Shown here in pieces: positions 44,140 to 52,614 of a stretch of DNA of 64,000 nt; the stretch's first letter is position 1; the number at the start of each line of letters is the position of its first letter. The notes under the pieces were generated by a model. It saw nothing but the letters and a program-made list of their open reading frames with translations, did not search any database and was not told the origin of the DNA. The stretch is taken from positions 227,694-291,693 of the forward strand of contig JAUXRG010000064.1 of the NCBI GenBank assembly GCA_030681795.1, in the 5' to 3' direction. This DNA is from Rubrivivax sp. GTDB taxonomy: Bacteria > Pseudomonadota > Gammaproteobacteria > Burkholderiales > Burkholderiaceae_C. A program made the position numbers and the translations under genes.

Positions 44140-45287
44140 AGTTCAGGCTCCTTGCGCGGCGTCAGGGGGTCGAGGTCGGCGGGTACTTCGGGCATGGGCG
44201 GCTCGGCGGCCAGCGTGCGGCCGGCCGCCATGGCGTCGCGCAACTGGTACACCCAGGCCAGCACCTGCGCCACGGCGCCGAACAGCCGCGCCGGGATCTC
44301 CTGGTCGACTTCGGTATGCGTGTACAGGGCGCGCGCCAGCGGCGGCGCCTGCAGCACCGGCACCTTGGCTTCACGCGCCAGGTCGCGGATGCGCAGCGCC
44401 AGCAGGTCGGCACCCTTGGCCACCACCCGTGGCGCGGCCATGGCGGATTCGTCGTACTTCAGTGCCACCGCGTAGTGGGTCGGGTTCATCACCACCAGGT
44501 CAGCGCGCGGCACGGCGGCGAGCATGCGGCGGTTGGCCATTTCGCGCATGCGCAGCCGCACCTTGGCCTTGACCTCGGCGTTGCCCTCGACTTCCTTGAA
44601 TTCCTGCTTCATCTCCTGCGCGCTCATGCGCAGCCGGCGCTCCAGCATGAAGCGCTGCAGCGGCACGTCGACCAGCGCGAAGGCGGCCAGCACACCACAC
44701 AGCAGCAGCAGGCCCCCCTGCAGCAGCCCGGCGCCGGCGGCCAGCGCCGCGGGCAGCGGCATGGCCAGCAGCTCGGCGTGGCGCAGCCACTGCTGCCAGA
44801 GGTAGAGCGCGGCCACCCCGCCCAGCAGCAGCGCCAGCAGGCAGGCCTTGAGCGTTTGCGTGAGCTGCTGGCCCGAGAACACCCGCCCCAGGCCGCTGAG
44901 CGGGTCGATCTTGGTGAAATTCGGCGTCAGCGGCTTGAGCGTGAAATTCCAGCCGCCGGCCAGCACACCCGTGCCGAGTGCCACGGCCAGCATGACGCCG
45001 AACAGCGGCAGCAGCACGGCCAGCATCTGCAGCGCCAGCTGCCCCACCCGCTGGGCCATCGCCTCGGGGTGGACCATCAGCGTGGCGTCGAAGCGCAGCC
45101 CTTCGGCGAGCAGCCGGCCCAGCCAGGCCGACATCTCGGGGGCCAGGGCGGCCATCAGCAGCACCACCGCCCCGACGGCGCCGAAGTGCCCGAGGTCACG
45201 CGAGCGCGCCACCTGGCCCTCGGTGCGGGCCTTCTCGATCTTGCGCTGTGAGGCGGGTAGTTGGCGGTCTTGTGCGTTGTCGGCCAT
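44136..45287 (-). CDS. flhB: Flagellar export switch protein FlhB
   Basis: A 383-residue inner-membrane protein that switches export specificity from hook to filament. It has four membrane helices (about 30-215) and the autocleavage motif NPTH in VVMNPTHYAVALKYDE (about 266-269). The N-terminal basic segment (ASQRKIEKARTEGQVARSRD) is typical. It overlaps flhA by 4 nt. The 162-nt gap to cheZ holds CTCAAGT on the minus strand, but no matching sigma-28 -10, consistent with class 2 control. Confidence 0.96.
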   Translation of the reverse strand: MADNAQDRQLPASQRKIEKARTEGQVARSRDLGHFGAVGAVVLLMAALAPEMSAWLGRLLAEGLRFDATLMVHPEAMAQRVGQLALQMLAVLLPLFGVMLAVALGTGVLAGGWNFTLKPLTPNFTKIDPLSGLGRVFSGQQLTQTLKACLLALLLGGVAALYLWQQWLRHAELLAMPLPAALAAGAGLLQGGLLLLCGVLAAFALVDVPLQRFMLERRLRMSAQEMKQEFKEVEGNAEVKAKVRLRMREMANRRMLAAVPRADLVVMNPTHYAVALKYDESAMAAPRVVAKGADLLALRIRDLAREAKVPVLQAPPLARALYTHTEVDQEIPARLFGAVAQVLAWVYQLRDAMAAGRTLAAEPPMPEVPADLDPLTPRKEPEL

Positions 45288-45449
45288 GGCGGCAAGGGAA
45301 TGGGCAAGAGCCCAGGCCCCAGGGAATCAGGCTCCTGATCGAAGCCTTGCCATGGTGCCGCCGTGGCCGGCGGACTTGAGCGCGATAAGCGGGGTAAAGC
45401 CGAAGGTGTTCGGCCGACCCGACATGGCGCGCCGCTGTGACGCGGAGAG

Positions 45450-46082
45450 CTAGAAGCCGAGGCTGGCGAGCAGGTCGTCCACTTCGCCCTGGTTGGTCAC
45501 CACGTCGGTGCGGCCTTCGGCGTCGACCACCGGGCCGTGCAGCACGCCGGGGTCGACCTTCTCGCGCTGGTCCGGCGGCACCACCGATAGCAGCAACTGC
45601 ACCAGGCTGTCCTCGAGGTCATTGGCCAGCGTCACCACCTTGGCCACCACCTGGCCGGTGAGGTCGTGGAAATCCTGCGCCAGCATGATGTCGGTCAGGT
45701 GGCCGTCGATGCGTGCGGTGCGCTGCTCGACGTCGCGCACGAAGTTCAGCACCGCGCCGCTGGCCACCGCCCGCACGGGGTCGGCCACGATGGCGCCCGC
45801 CATCGCGCGCGTGGCGGCGGTGATGGCGGCATGGTCGGTCTTGGCCTCGTCGACCGAGTTCAACACCTTGTGCGCCGCCTCGGCGGTCTTGTGGGCGATG
45901 TAGCTGAGGCGGCTGCGCGCGTCGGGCAGGCCCTGGGCGGCCATTTGCAGCCTGGGCATCACGCCGAGCTGCTGCATGGTGTCGTGCAGCAGCCGCGTGA
46001 TCGAGCCGATCTGCTGGAACACTTCCGGCGAAACGACGAGCGAGTCCGCGGGCTTGAGCCGGGCAAGGTCTTCCATATTCAT
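45450..46082 (-). CDS. cheZ: CheY-P phosphatase CheZ
   Basis: The 210-residue protein removes phosphate from CheY. The catalytic segment QDFHDLTGQVVAKV carries the conserved Asp and Gln of CheZ, and the C-terminal VDDLLASLGF is the CheY-binding peptide. The rest forms the expected helical hairpin. ATG 46082 (MNMEDLARL) fits; it lies 13 nt after cheY. Confidence 0.94.
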   Translation of the reverse strand: MNMEDLARLKPADSLVVSPEVFQQIGSITRLLHDTMQQLGVMPRLQMAAQGLPDARSRLSYIAHKTAEAAHKVLNSVDEAKTDHAAITAATRAMAGAIVADPVRAVASGAVLNFVRDVEQRTARIDGHLTDIMLAQDFHDLTGQVVAKVVTLANDLEDSLVQLLLSVVPPDQREKVDPGVLHGPVVDAEGRTDVVTNQGEVDDLLASLGF

Positions 46083-46095
46083 TTCGATGTCCCCT

Positions 46096-46494
46096 TCAGG
46101 CCGTCGCCGCGATCTTTTGCATGATCTTCTGCACCTTCTCCTCGAGCGTGGCCTTGGTGAAGGGCTTGACGATGTAGCCCGCCGCACCGCTCTGCGCCGC
46201 CAGCACGATGTCCTCCTTGCGCGCCTCGGCGGTGACCATCAGGACCGGCAGGTGGCGCAGCGATTCATCGGCCTTCACCGCCTTGAGCAGGTCGAAGCCA
46301 TTCATGTTGGGCATGTTGATGTCCGACACGACGAAATCGAATTTGCTGCTCCGCAGCTTGGTCAACGCCACCACGCCGTCCTCGGCCTCGTCGACGTTGT
46401 TGCAGCCCATCTCCTTGAGCAGGCCGCGGACGATGCGGCGCATCGTGGCGAAGTCGTCGACGACCAGGAATTTCAGCTCGGTGGACATGCTCAT
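46096..46494 (-). CDS. cheY: Chemotaxis response regulator CheY
   Basis: A 132-residue single receiver domain: acidic residues Asp13/Asp14 in [10 protein letters not shown], phospho-acceptor Asp58 in [13 protein letters not shown], Thr in MVTAEA, and Lys in [14 protein letters not shown]. Phosphorylated CheY binds the motor switch. A weaker sigma-28-like site overlaps the end of motB (46524-46550), so cheY-cheZ may have its own promoter in addition to motA. Confidence 0.96.
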   Translation of the reverse strand: MSMSTELKFLVVDDFATMRRIVRGLLKEMGCNNVDEAEDGVVALTKLRSSKFDFVVSDINMPNMNGFDLLKAVKADESLRHLPVLMVTAEARKEDIVLAAQSGAAGYIVKPFTKATLEEKVQKIMQKIAATA

Positions 46495-46523
46495 GGGAAA
46501 CCTCGGGGCAGGGGCTGTCTGGT

Positions 46524-46550
46524 CTATCGGTGAGCGGGCACCGGACTTGG
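46524..46550 (-). promoter_or_regulatory. Possible sigma-28-type promoter of cheY
   Basis: Minus-strand CCAAG-N14-ACCGATAG: the spacing is the same 16 nt as in the stronger sites, but the -35 has CCA instead of TCA and the -10 starts with A and ends with G. The -10 includes the motB stop codon. It lies 30 nt before the cheY ATG. Confidence 0.35.
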
Positions 46551-47516
46551 GCGGGGCAGCGGGGTCGGCTCCTGGCCCGGTGCCGCAAGTGGCACGGCCG
46601 GCGCCTCGGCGCGGGGCTCCGCCGGCGGCTCGGGCGTGGCGCGGAAGACGCGCTCCTCGGCCTCGCGGGTCATCACGACGATGCTGATGCGGCGGTTGGT
46701 GGGTGCGGCCGGGTCGCGGCGGTCGAAGGGGTTGGCCGAGGCCAGGCCCTGCACGCGCAGCACCTGCTCATCGGGCAGGCCACCGGCCAGCAATTCGCGG
46801 CGCGACGCGTTGGCGCGGTCGGCGCTGAGCTCCCAGTTGCTGTAGCCACGCTCGCTGCCTGCCGCGTTGCCGAAGGGCAGCGCGTCGGTGTGGCCTTCCA
46901 GCGTCAAGCGGTTGGGCACGTCGGCGAGCACGCCGCCGAGCTCGCGCAGCAGCTCGCGCATGGCGGGCTGCACCATCGCGCTGCCGCTGTTGAACATCGG
47001 GCGGTTGTCCTGGTCGACGATCTGGATGCGCAGTCCGTCGTCGGTCATTTCCAGCAGCATCTGCCCGGCCATGCCGGCGAGCTTGCCGTTGCCGGCGATC
47101 TTCTGCTCGATCTTGGACTTCAGGTCTTCCAGGCGGGCCACTTCGGCGCGCGCCTGCTCGGCCTTGAGCTGGTGGACGTTGATGGTGGAGCGTTCGGCCT
47201 TGACCTCGCCGCGCTTGACCTGGCCGGTGCTGCGCGTGAAGTCCTGGCCGCCGCCCTTGATCACATGCGAGGAATCGCCCGAACCCGAGCCGCTGGACAG
47301 CAAGGCGAGCTTGAGCGGCGCGCTGAAATAGTCGGCCAGGCCCTTCTTGTCGCCTTCGGAGGTGGAGCCCAGCAGCCACATCAGCAGGAAGAACGCCATC
47401 ATGGCGGTCACGAAGTCGGCGTAGGCGATCTTCCAGGCGCCGCCATGCACCGCATGGCCGGCCTTCTTGATCCGCTTGACGATGATCGGCTGGAGCTTCT
47501 TCGAGTCACCGGCCAT
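46524..47516 (-). CDS. motB: Flagellar stator protein MotB
   Basis: A 330-residue stator subunit anchored to peptidoglycan. The single membrane helix contains the proton-carrying Asp34 ([20 protein letters not shown]) and the C-terminal OmpA-like domain contains [20 protein letters not shown] and [13 protein letters not shown]. The Pro-rich tail is unstructured. It follows motA by 12 nt. Confidence 0.97.
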   Translation of the reverse strand: MAGDSKKLQPIIVKRIKKAGHAVHGGAWKIAYADFVTAMMAFFLLMWLLGSTSEGDKKGLADYFSAPLKLALLSSGSGSGDSSHVIKGGGQDFTRSTGQVKRGEVKAERSTINVHQLKAEQARAEVARLEDLKSKIEQKIAGNGKLAGMAGQMLLEMTDDGLRIQIVDQDNRPMFNSGSAMVQPAMRELLRELGGVLADVPNRLTLEGHTDALPFGNAAGSERGYSNWELSADRANASRRELLAGGLPDEQVLRVQGLASANPFDRRDPAAPTNRRISIVVMTREAEERVFRATPEPPAEPRAEAPAVPLAAPGQEPTPLPRPSPVPAHR

Positions 47517-47528
47517 GGCACACCTCGG

Positions 47529-48389
47529 TCACTTCTTGCCCTTCACATGGCCTTCGAGCTCGGTGAAGGTCGGCCGGTCGCCCGAGTACAGCACCTTGCG
47601 GCCGAACTCGATCGCCACCTGGGGCGCATAGCCCTGCATGCTGGCCAGCAGCGTGGTCTTGATGCACTGCAGTTCCTTGCCGGCATCCTCGACCTTCTGT
47701 TCGAGCAGCCCGCCCAGGGGCTCGACGAACCCATAGGCCAGCAGGATGCCCAGGAAGGTGCCGACCAGGGCCGAACCGATCATGCCGCCCAGCACGGCCG
47801 GCGGCTGGCCCACCGAGCCCATGGTATTGACCACCCCGAGCACGGCCGCCACGATGCCGAACGCCGGCAAGCCACCGGCCAGCCGGGCGATGGCCGCCAC
47901 CGCGGCGTACTCCTCGGCATGGTGGGTGTCGATCTCGTTGTCCATCAGGCTTTCGATCTCGTGGGCGTTGAGGTTGCCCGAGACCATCATGCGCAGGTAG
48001 TCGGTGATGAATTCCGTCACGTGGTGGTCGCCGCCCACGGTGGGGTATTTCTGGAACAGCGGCGAGCTGTGCGGCTCCTCGACGTCCTTCTCGATCGACA
48101 TCAGGCCCTCCTTGCGGGCCTTTTGCAGGATGTCGTAGAGCAGCGCCATGAGCTCCATGTAGCGCGCCTTGCTGTACTTGCTGCCCTTGAAGCAGCGGGC
48201 GACGCCGGCCGCCGAGGCCTTCAGGACCTTCATCTGGTTGTTGGCCAGGAAGGCGCCGCCGGCCGCACCGCAGATGGTGATCAGCTCGAAGGGCAGCGCC
48301 TTCAAGATCACGCCGATGTTGCCGCCGTGCACGATGTACACACCGAAGATGCAACTCAGGGCGACGACCCAACCGATGATGACGAACAT
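47529..48389 (-). CDS. motA: Flagellar stator protein MotA
   Basis: The 286-residue proton channel subunit has four membrane helices (about 1-20, 34-52, 170-192, 202-222) and the charged cytoplasmic loop. The two conserved prolines lie in GGLPAFGIVAAVLGVVNTMG and SVGQPPAVLGGM. A strong sigma-28-like promoter overlaps the stop codon of the upstream methyltransferase gene (48448-48475). Confidence 0.97.
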   Translation of the reverse strand: MFVIIGWVVALSCIFGVYIVHGGNIGVILKALPFELITICGAAGGAFLANNQMKVLKASAAGVARCFKGSKYSKARYMELMALLYDILQKARKEGLMSIEKDVEEPHSSPLFQKYPTVGGDHHVTEFITDYLRMMVSGNLNAHEIESLMDNEIDTHHAEEYAAVAAIARLAGGLPAFGIVAAVLGVVNTMGSVGQPPAVLGGMIGSALVGTFLGILLAYGFVEPLGGLLEQKVEDAGKELQCIKTTLLASMQGYAPQVAIEFGRKVLYSGDRPTFTELEGHVKGKK

Positions 48390-48447
48390 GTGGCTTGATC
48401 CGCAGTGACACCCTCTTCCGACTCAGGCGGAGCGGGCCTTGCGTGGG

Positions 48448-48475
48448 TTATCGGCCGTGCCGGCCGTCGATTGAG
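48448..48475 (-). promoter_or_regulatory. Sigma-28-type promoter of motA
   Basis: Minus-strand CTCAAT with a perfect GCCGATAA at 48455-48448; TCA to GCC spacing is 16 nt. The TAA of the -10 is also the stop codon of the upstream methyltransferase gene. The predicted transcript begins about 50 nt before the motA ATG and would cover motA-motB-cheY-cheZ. Confidence 0.7.
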
Positions 48476-49242
48476 GGCGGCGCGGCCTGCGCCGGCCGAT
48501 AGATCCACAGCGGGCGCCGACCCGGCCCTTGCAGGCAGGCCCAGGCTTCGCGATCCGCCACGGCGAACTCGAGGCTCACCAGCCAGGCGCCCGGCGCCAG
48601 CTCGCGGGCGGCCTTGGCGTACGCACGGGCCATGCTCTCCGGGCGCTGGAAGAGGTAGACCAGGTCGTAGCCGGTCCAGGAGGCCGCCCACATGTCGCCG
48701 CGCCGAACCCGGGCGTAGCGACAGCGCCGTGCCGCCAGCCAGGCCAGTGGCCTGCTCCATTCCAGGCCGTGCAGTTCGGCCAGCGGCCACTGATCGCGCA
48801 GCTCGGCCAGGCCATGCCCCAGGCCGCAGCCGGCGTCGAGCACGCGAGCAGGCGCGCCGCCGAGCGAGGCCGCCAGGCCCGTCAGGCCTTGCCGCGGCGT
48901 GGGGAAGAACGGCGCGTCACGCCAGGCGCGCAGCGGGTAGGCGAGCAGGAGCGGCAGCGCCAGCGCCAGCCACATCCAGGGCGACAGGCTCGCCGCCCCC
49001 AGGGCCAGCGCCGACAACGGGAAACCCGCCGCGGCGATGAACTGCCGCCGGCGCCCCACGATACGGGTCGCAAGTGCCGAGCCGGCGAGCAGCCCGGCGC
49101 CCAGGGCCAGCGCAGGTGCCGCGGCCCAGGCGCTGGCCAGCCCCCACGCCGCCCATGCGCACGCCCATGTCAGCAGCGCGGGCAGGGGCCAGGGCAGACC
49201 GGCGACGAACGAGCGAGTTGGAATCTGCAGGGAGGGCGGCAT
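48448..49242 (-). CDS. Membrane-associated SAM methyltransferase
   Basis: The 264-residue protein has four hydrophobic segments in its N-terminal half (about 20-40, 42-60, 70-85, 88-105) and a soluble class I methyltransferase domain with RVLDAGCGLGHGLAELRDQW (motif I, about 133-152), LHGLEWSRP (motif II) and YDLVYLFQRPESMARAYAKA. The substrate is unknown. It lies between the HD-GYP gene and motA and ends within the motA promoter. A link to flagella is suggested only by position. Confidence 0.75.
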   Translation of the reverse strand: MPPSLQIPTRSFVAGLPWPLPALLTWACAWAAWGLASAWAAAPALALGAGLLAGSALATRIVGRRRQFIAAAGFPLSALALGAASLSPWMWLALALPLLLAYPLRAWRDAPFFPTPRQGLTGLAASLGGAPARVLDAGCGLGHGLAELRDQWPLAELHGLEWSRPLAWLAARRCRYARVRRGDMWAASWTGYDLVYLFQRPESMARAYAKAARELAPGAWLVSLEFAVADREAWACLQGPGRRPLWIYRPAQAAPPSIDGRHGR

Positions 49243-49357
49243 CGAAGCAAGGAGGTCTCAGCGCGAGTTTCGGCGCCGGGCGTCAAACCCAGGCCTGGAA
49301 TAGAGCTGAACATTGCGGCGTATTCGCCGAGACCGGCGGCCGCGCGACCGTCCGCGT

Positions 49358-50563
49358 TCAGCGCAGCGCCATCAGGCATTCGTGCGGTGGCCTGACCTTG
49401 ACGGAGCCCGCCGGTACCGCCCCCTTGACGGCGTGGCGCTGATTTAGCGAGTCGCGCAGCACGGGTTCGCCAAGCGGGTTGCCGTTGGCCGAAACGAGCG
49501 CGGCGACATAGGGCAAGTTCGCCCGCCGTCCCCGCGCGACCACGATGCCCACCTCGCCGTTGACCAGCTCGACGAAGCTGCCTGGCGGATACAGGCCCAC
49601 GGCCTTGAGCAGGGCGGCGCCGATCTCGTCGGGCGTACCACCGGGTCCCAGGCAGGCCTTGCGTGCGGCCTGCAGGGGCGACATGGCCTCGCGTGTGGCG
49701 CGCCGGCTGAGCAGGGCGCAGAAGACATCCACGCGGTGCAGCAGCTGCGACAACCGGTGCTCCAGCGGCCACTCGGCCAGGCTGCCCTCGGGCGGGCTGG
49801 CCGCATGGTGCAGGCGCACCACTTCCAGGCAAAGGCGATCGACCAGGCCGGCTTGCTCCAGCATGCGAGCACCCTTCTCGGCGTGGGCGTCGATCTCGGC
49901 ACGGGCCTCCGGTGTGGGCGGCAACTCGCTCAGGGCCAGTTGTCCCTGCAGGCGCAGCATCGCCACATTCATCGTCAGCGCCGCGCGGCCCAGGCTGTCG
50001 ACCCAGTCCTGCGGCCACGCCATCCGGGTGGCCGTTTCTTCGCAGATCAGCAGCGTCAGCAGCGCGTGGTGGCAGCTGTACTTCTCACTCGAATGCCCGG
50101 CTTCGTAGACCAGTTGGTACAGCGAGGCATCGGGCCGACGCAGGTAGATCTGTCGCGCCTGGCCGTGAACCGCGAACACGCGGGCGCGCCAGTCGCTGCC
50201 GGAGCGCACCTCGCGCAGGGCGCCCTCCAATCGCGTCACCAACTCGCGCCACTGCTCGGCCAGGGGAAAGGCTGCAGCGGCCGTGGCCTGGCGCGCTCGC
50301 GGCTGGGGCCGTGCAGCGGCCACCTGACCCAGTGTGGCTTCCTGGCGAATCATGACCTCCATGGCCGCCGTCAGCCGGCGGTTCCAGTCGGCGGACTCCC
50401 CTTCGTCGGCGAACAGCTCTTGCCGCGTCAGTTCGGCCAGCCGCGCGGGACTCTCGATGCGCAGACCTGCATCCAGCAACAGTCGGCCGGTGGCGTCGCG
50501 CAGCCCGAAGGGCAGCGGCTCGTCCAGGCGCAGGTATTGATGTGAGAACGGAACCAGCTTCAC
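49358..50563 (-). CDS. Degenerate HD-GYP protein, sigma-28-associated
   Basis: A 401-residue protein resembling HD-GYP c-di-GMP phosphodiesterases: an N-terminal region (KLVPFSHQYLRLDEPLPFGL), then an HD-like core. Key residues are lost: AALLHDIGK is replaced by AALTMNVAML, and the HHE..DGxGYP motif by HHAASPPEGS. The downstream RVDVFCALLS and EAMSPLQAARKA are kept. It is therefore probably a binding or regulatory protein, not an active hydrolase. Start GTG 50563 (VKLVPFS) is used; TTG 50590 with GAGGGG upstream is an alternative. A perfect sigma-28 -10 lies at 50606-50613. Confidence 0.78.
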   Translation of the reverse strand: MKLVPFSHQYLRLDEPLPFGLRDATGRLLLDAGLRIESPARLAELTRQELFADEGESADWNRRLTAAMEVMIRQEATLGQVAAARPQPRARQATAAAAFPLAEQWRELVTRLEGALREVRSGSDWRARVFAVHGQARQIYLRRPDASLYQLVYEAGHSSEKYSCHHALLTLLICEETATRMAWPQDWVDSLGRAALTMNVAMLRLQGQLALSELPPTPEARAEIDAHAEKGARMLEQAGLVDRLCLEVVRLHHAASPPEGSLAEWPLEHRLSQLLHRVDVFCALLSRRATREAMSPLQAARKACLGPGGTPDEIGAALLKAVGLYPPGSFVELVNGEVGIVVARGRRANLPYVAALVSANGNPLGEPVLRDSLNQRHAVKGAVPAGSVKVRPPHECLMALR

Positions 50564-50605
50564 GGCAATGGCCGGGCAGGCGCACGGCAAGGGAGTGGTC
50601 CCCTC

Positions 50606-50632
50606 TTATCGGCCTGGTGCTGCGCCTCCTGA
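50606..50632 (-). promoter_or_regulatory. Sigma-28-type promoter of the HD-GYP gene
   Basis: Minus-strand TTCAGG and a perfect GCCGATAA (50613-50606), with 16 nt between TCA and GCC. It lies 29 nt downstream of the group II intron's 3' end, so the intron did not separate the gene from its promoter. Confidence 0.65.
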
Positions 50633-50702
50633 AGACCCAGCCTGCCCATGCCGCACGCAAATCGGGATAGGGGCCGATCATCGCTGATCGGACCCCTCCC
50701 AC

Positions 50703-50736
50703 ACCACCCGGCATGCGGGTCCGCACCGGGCGGTTC
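50703..50736 (-). ncRNA. Group II intron domain V
   Basis: Exactly 34 nt, folding as GAACCGCCCGG-TGCG-GACC-CGCA-TGCCGGGTGGT. The catalytic triad position reads CGC, one of the two known variants (AGC or CGC). It lies 12 nt after the maturase stop codon. Confidence 0.85.
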
Positions 50737-50748
50737 GAGAAGTTGAGG

Positions 50749-52131
50749 TCAGGAGAACTTGGGGACTCCGAGGCGGTCGAAGTGGGCGACGGTCAACACC
50801 AGGTTCGCCACACCGCCGCTGGTGCGCCACCAGCGGCGCGCACCTCCGGCAATGATGGCGGCTTGATCCACGCTGGCTCCCAGCTTGCGCAGTTCACGGA
50901 ACATCGTCGTGCCGCGCTTCCACTGCCTGAGCTGTACAGCCCGCAGTCGGTGTCGAAGCCACCCGTCCAGATCGCGCATGACGTTGGGCGTCTGCGCTAG
51001 CCGGAAGTAAGCCTTCCAACCCGGCACATAGCGCCTCAAGTCCTCGGCCATCTGTTCGAGGCTTCTCCCCCTCGTGCGACTCGTGAGCTGCCGGATTCGA
51101 TCCCGCAGCTTGTCCAGCGCCTGTGGCGCCACCGCCCGTTTGACTTCCCCTTGCGGGGACGCCATCAGACAGTAGCCCAGGAACTTGCGTCCCCACACTG
51201 GACCGACCGCCGTCTTGCCCTCGTTGACCCTCAGCGCCAGCCTTGCGTAGCCGTTGCGCAGGGCTTGCAGCACCCGCTCTCCCGCCTTGCGGCTCCTGAC
51301 GTAGACGTTGCAGTCGTCGGCGTAGCGCACGAACTTGTGGCCCCTGCGCTCCAGCTCCCGATCCACTTCGTCCAGCAGCACGTTGCCCAGCAAGGGGCTC
51401 AGCGGCCCGCCCTGCGGCGTGCCCTCGAACCGCTCGCTGTGCACCCCGTGTGCCAGGATGCCCGCTTGCAGGTAGCGGCGGATCAGCCTCAGCACCCGCT
51501 TGTCCGCAATCCGCTTGGCCAGCCGGTCCATCAGGATGTCGTGGTTGACACGGTCGAAGAATTTCTCCAGGTCCACGTCCACCACCACCCTGTAGCCGGC
51601 CTGCACGTACTGCTGCGCTTGCAACACCGCGCCATGCGCGCTGCGCCCCGGCCTGAAGCCGTGGCTGTGCTCGCTGAACGTCGGGTCAATGAGCGGCGTC
51701 AGCACCTGCAGCAGCGCCTGCTGGATCAACCTGTCCACCACGGTCGGTATCCCCAGCTCGCGTGTCCCGCCTCCCGGCTTGGGGATGCCCACGCGGCGCA
51801 CCGGACTGGGCCGGTAGCTGCCGCCCTGCAACCTGGCTCGGATGTCGGGCCACGCCTGCTTGAGATATTGCGCCGTGTCTTGCACCGTGCGTCCATCGAC
51901 GCCGGCACTTCCCTTGTTGGCCTTCACGCGCTTCCACGCGCGGGCCATGTTCTCTCTGGCCAGCGCCTGCCCCAGCAGGTCACCGGCCCCGCAGTCCGTT
52001 CGTGCATGACGCGCCAGCGTCGCTTCATCGCTCACGGCTTCGCTCGCGGCTTCACCGCGCCCTTCGGCCGTACGCCCCGTTCGACCTCGCGGCCTCCCAG
52101 GCTTCTGATGCATTGCGCCGCCAAGCCTCAT
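50749..52131 (-). CDS. Group II intron reverse transcriptase/maturase
   Basis: The 460-residue protein has RT motifs in order: ANKGSAGVDGRTV, RPSPVRRVGIPKPGGGTREL, HGFRPGRSAHGAV, VVVDVDLEKFFDRVNHDILM, GTPQGGPLSPLLGNVLLDEV and the catalytic FVRYADDCNVYV (YADD about 266), followed by the maturase X domain (LEQMAEDLRRYVPGWKAYFR). There is no C-terminal HNH endonuclease, as in class C introns, which use terminator hairpins or replication forks as targets. ATG 52131 gives the usual N-terminus ahead of LARENMARAWKRVKANKG. The reading frame is intact, so the element may be mobile. Confidence 0.95.
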   Translation of the reverse strand: MRLGGAMHQKPGRPRGRTGRTAEGRGEAASEAVSDEATLARHARTDCGAGDLLGQALARENMARAWKRVKANKGSAGVDGRTVQDTAQYLKQAWPDIRARLQGGSYRPSPVRRVGIPKPGGGTRELGIPTVVDRLIQQALLQVLTPLIDPTFSEHSHGFRPGRSAHGAVLQAQQYVQAGYRVVVDVDLEKFFDRVNHDILMDRLAKRIADKRVLRLIRRYLQAGILAHGVHSERFEGTPQGGPLSPLLGNVLLDEVDRELERRGHKFVRYADDCNVYVRSRKAGERVLQALRNGYARLALRVNEGKTAVGPVWGRKFLGYCLMASPQGEVKRAVAPQALDKLRDRIRQLTSRTRGRSLEQMAEDLRRYVPGWKAYFRLAQTPNVMRDLDGWLRHRLRAVQLRQWKRGTTMFRELRKLGASVDQAAIIAGGARRWWRTSGGVANLVLTVAHFDRLGVPKFS

Positions 52132-52528
52132 GTCTCGTGACTGTCCTTCTCGTTCGGCCCTTCGCCTCGGCCTACAGCCTCTGCGGCCTACCTCGGCTAC
52201 TACGACCTCTGCTGACTTCTCGCTCCGGTTCTCCACCGTCGCCCTTTCAGGCGCGAGGCGAGATCTCCCCAGGTAAGAACGCACTCCTTCGCTGCACAGC
52301 CGCCGGATTTACACCACCTCGCCTTGATCACGAGAGCTTCGCGGTCTTTTGCCCGCTCGCCCTGCTTGGCAGCGCCTCAGATCCGGTTCTTGTCCATCGG
52401 CTTACAGCTTCGCTCCACGCTTCCTTCCCACACTCGGTCGCCCTCATGCAGTTGCGCTTCGCTTCGTTCGTCGTGACCAACTTACGGCGGGACTTGCACC
52501 CGCAAGAGTGCGCCCATGCTGGGCGCAC

Positions 52529-52552
52529 AAAAAACGGGCCCCGAAGGACCCG
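52529..52552 (-). terminator. Intrinsic terminator downstream of flhC and the candidate sRNA
   Basis: Minus-strand stem CGGGTCC / GGGCCCG (7 bp with one G-U pair) with a TTCG loop, followed by T6. The first base of the group II intron follows immediately. Confidence 0.88.
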
Positions 52553-52608
52553 CTGGAAAGCACAGTGAACTGTGCCAGGAGGAGACAAGCAATGAACTGG
52601 AACTCTCA
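52529..52608 (-). ncRNA. Candidate sigma-28-dependent small RNA
   Basis: Between a sigma-28-type promoter (52615-52641) and a strong terminator (52529-52552) lie about 80 nt without a plausible ORF. The predicted RNA has a single-stranded 5' part containing UCUCCUCCU (52585-52577), complementary to Shine-Dalgarno sequences, then a perfect hairpin GCACAG-UUCA-CUGUGC (52575-52560), then the terminator hairpin. This layout is that of Hfq-type trans-acting sRNAs; sigma-28-dependent sRNAs are known in E. coli (MotR, FliX). The start is estimated to within a few bases. It could alternatively be processed from the flhDC mRNA. Confidence 0.55.
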
Positions 52609-52614
52609 ATCAGG

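Larger units (their letters stand above)
50661..52528 (-). mobile_element. Group II intron (bacterial class C-like), complete
   Basis: About 1868 nt on the minus strand. The 5' end reads GTGCGCCC (52528-52521), with the early motif TGCGGGTGCAAGTCCCGCC 25-45 nt inside, both typical of bacterial group II introns. The maturase gene sits in domain IV. Domain V is at 50703-50736, and domain VI (50661-50702) has a bulged A seven nt before the end, which reads CCCGAT. The intron begins directly after the T6 tract of an intrinsic terminator, the preferred target of class C introns. Bases 52132-52528 hold ribozyme domains I-III and no gene. Confidence 0.85.

Noticed and set aside
45353..45380. CTCAAGT upstream of flhB as a sigma-28 promoter
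   Set aside because: At the required spacing the -10 octamer is CGGCACCA, matching only two positions.
51151..52140. Long open frame opposite the intron maturase (329 codons)
   Set aside because: No conserved motif in its translation; it is the antisense shadow of a complete reverse transcriptase with all motifs in order.
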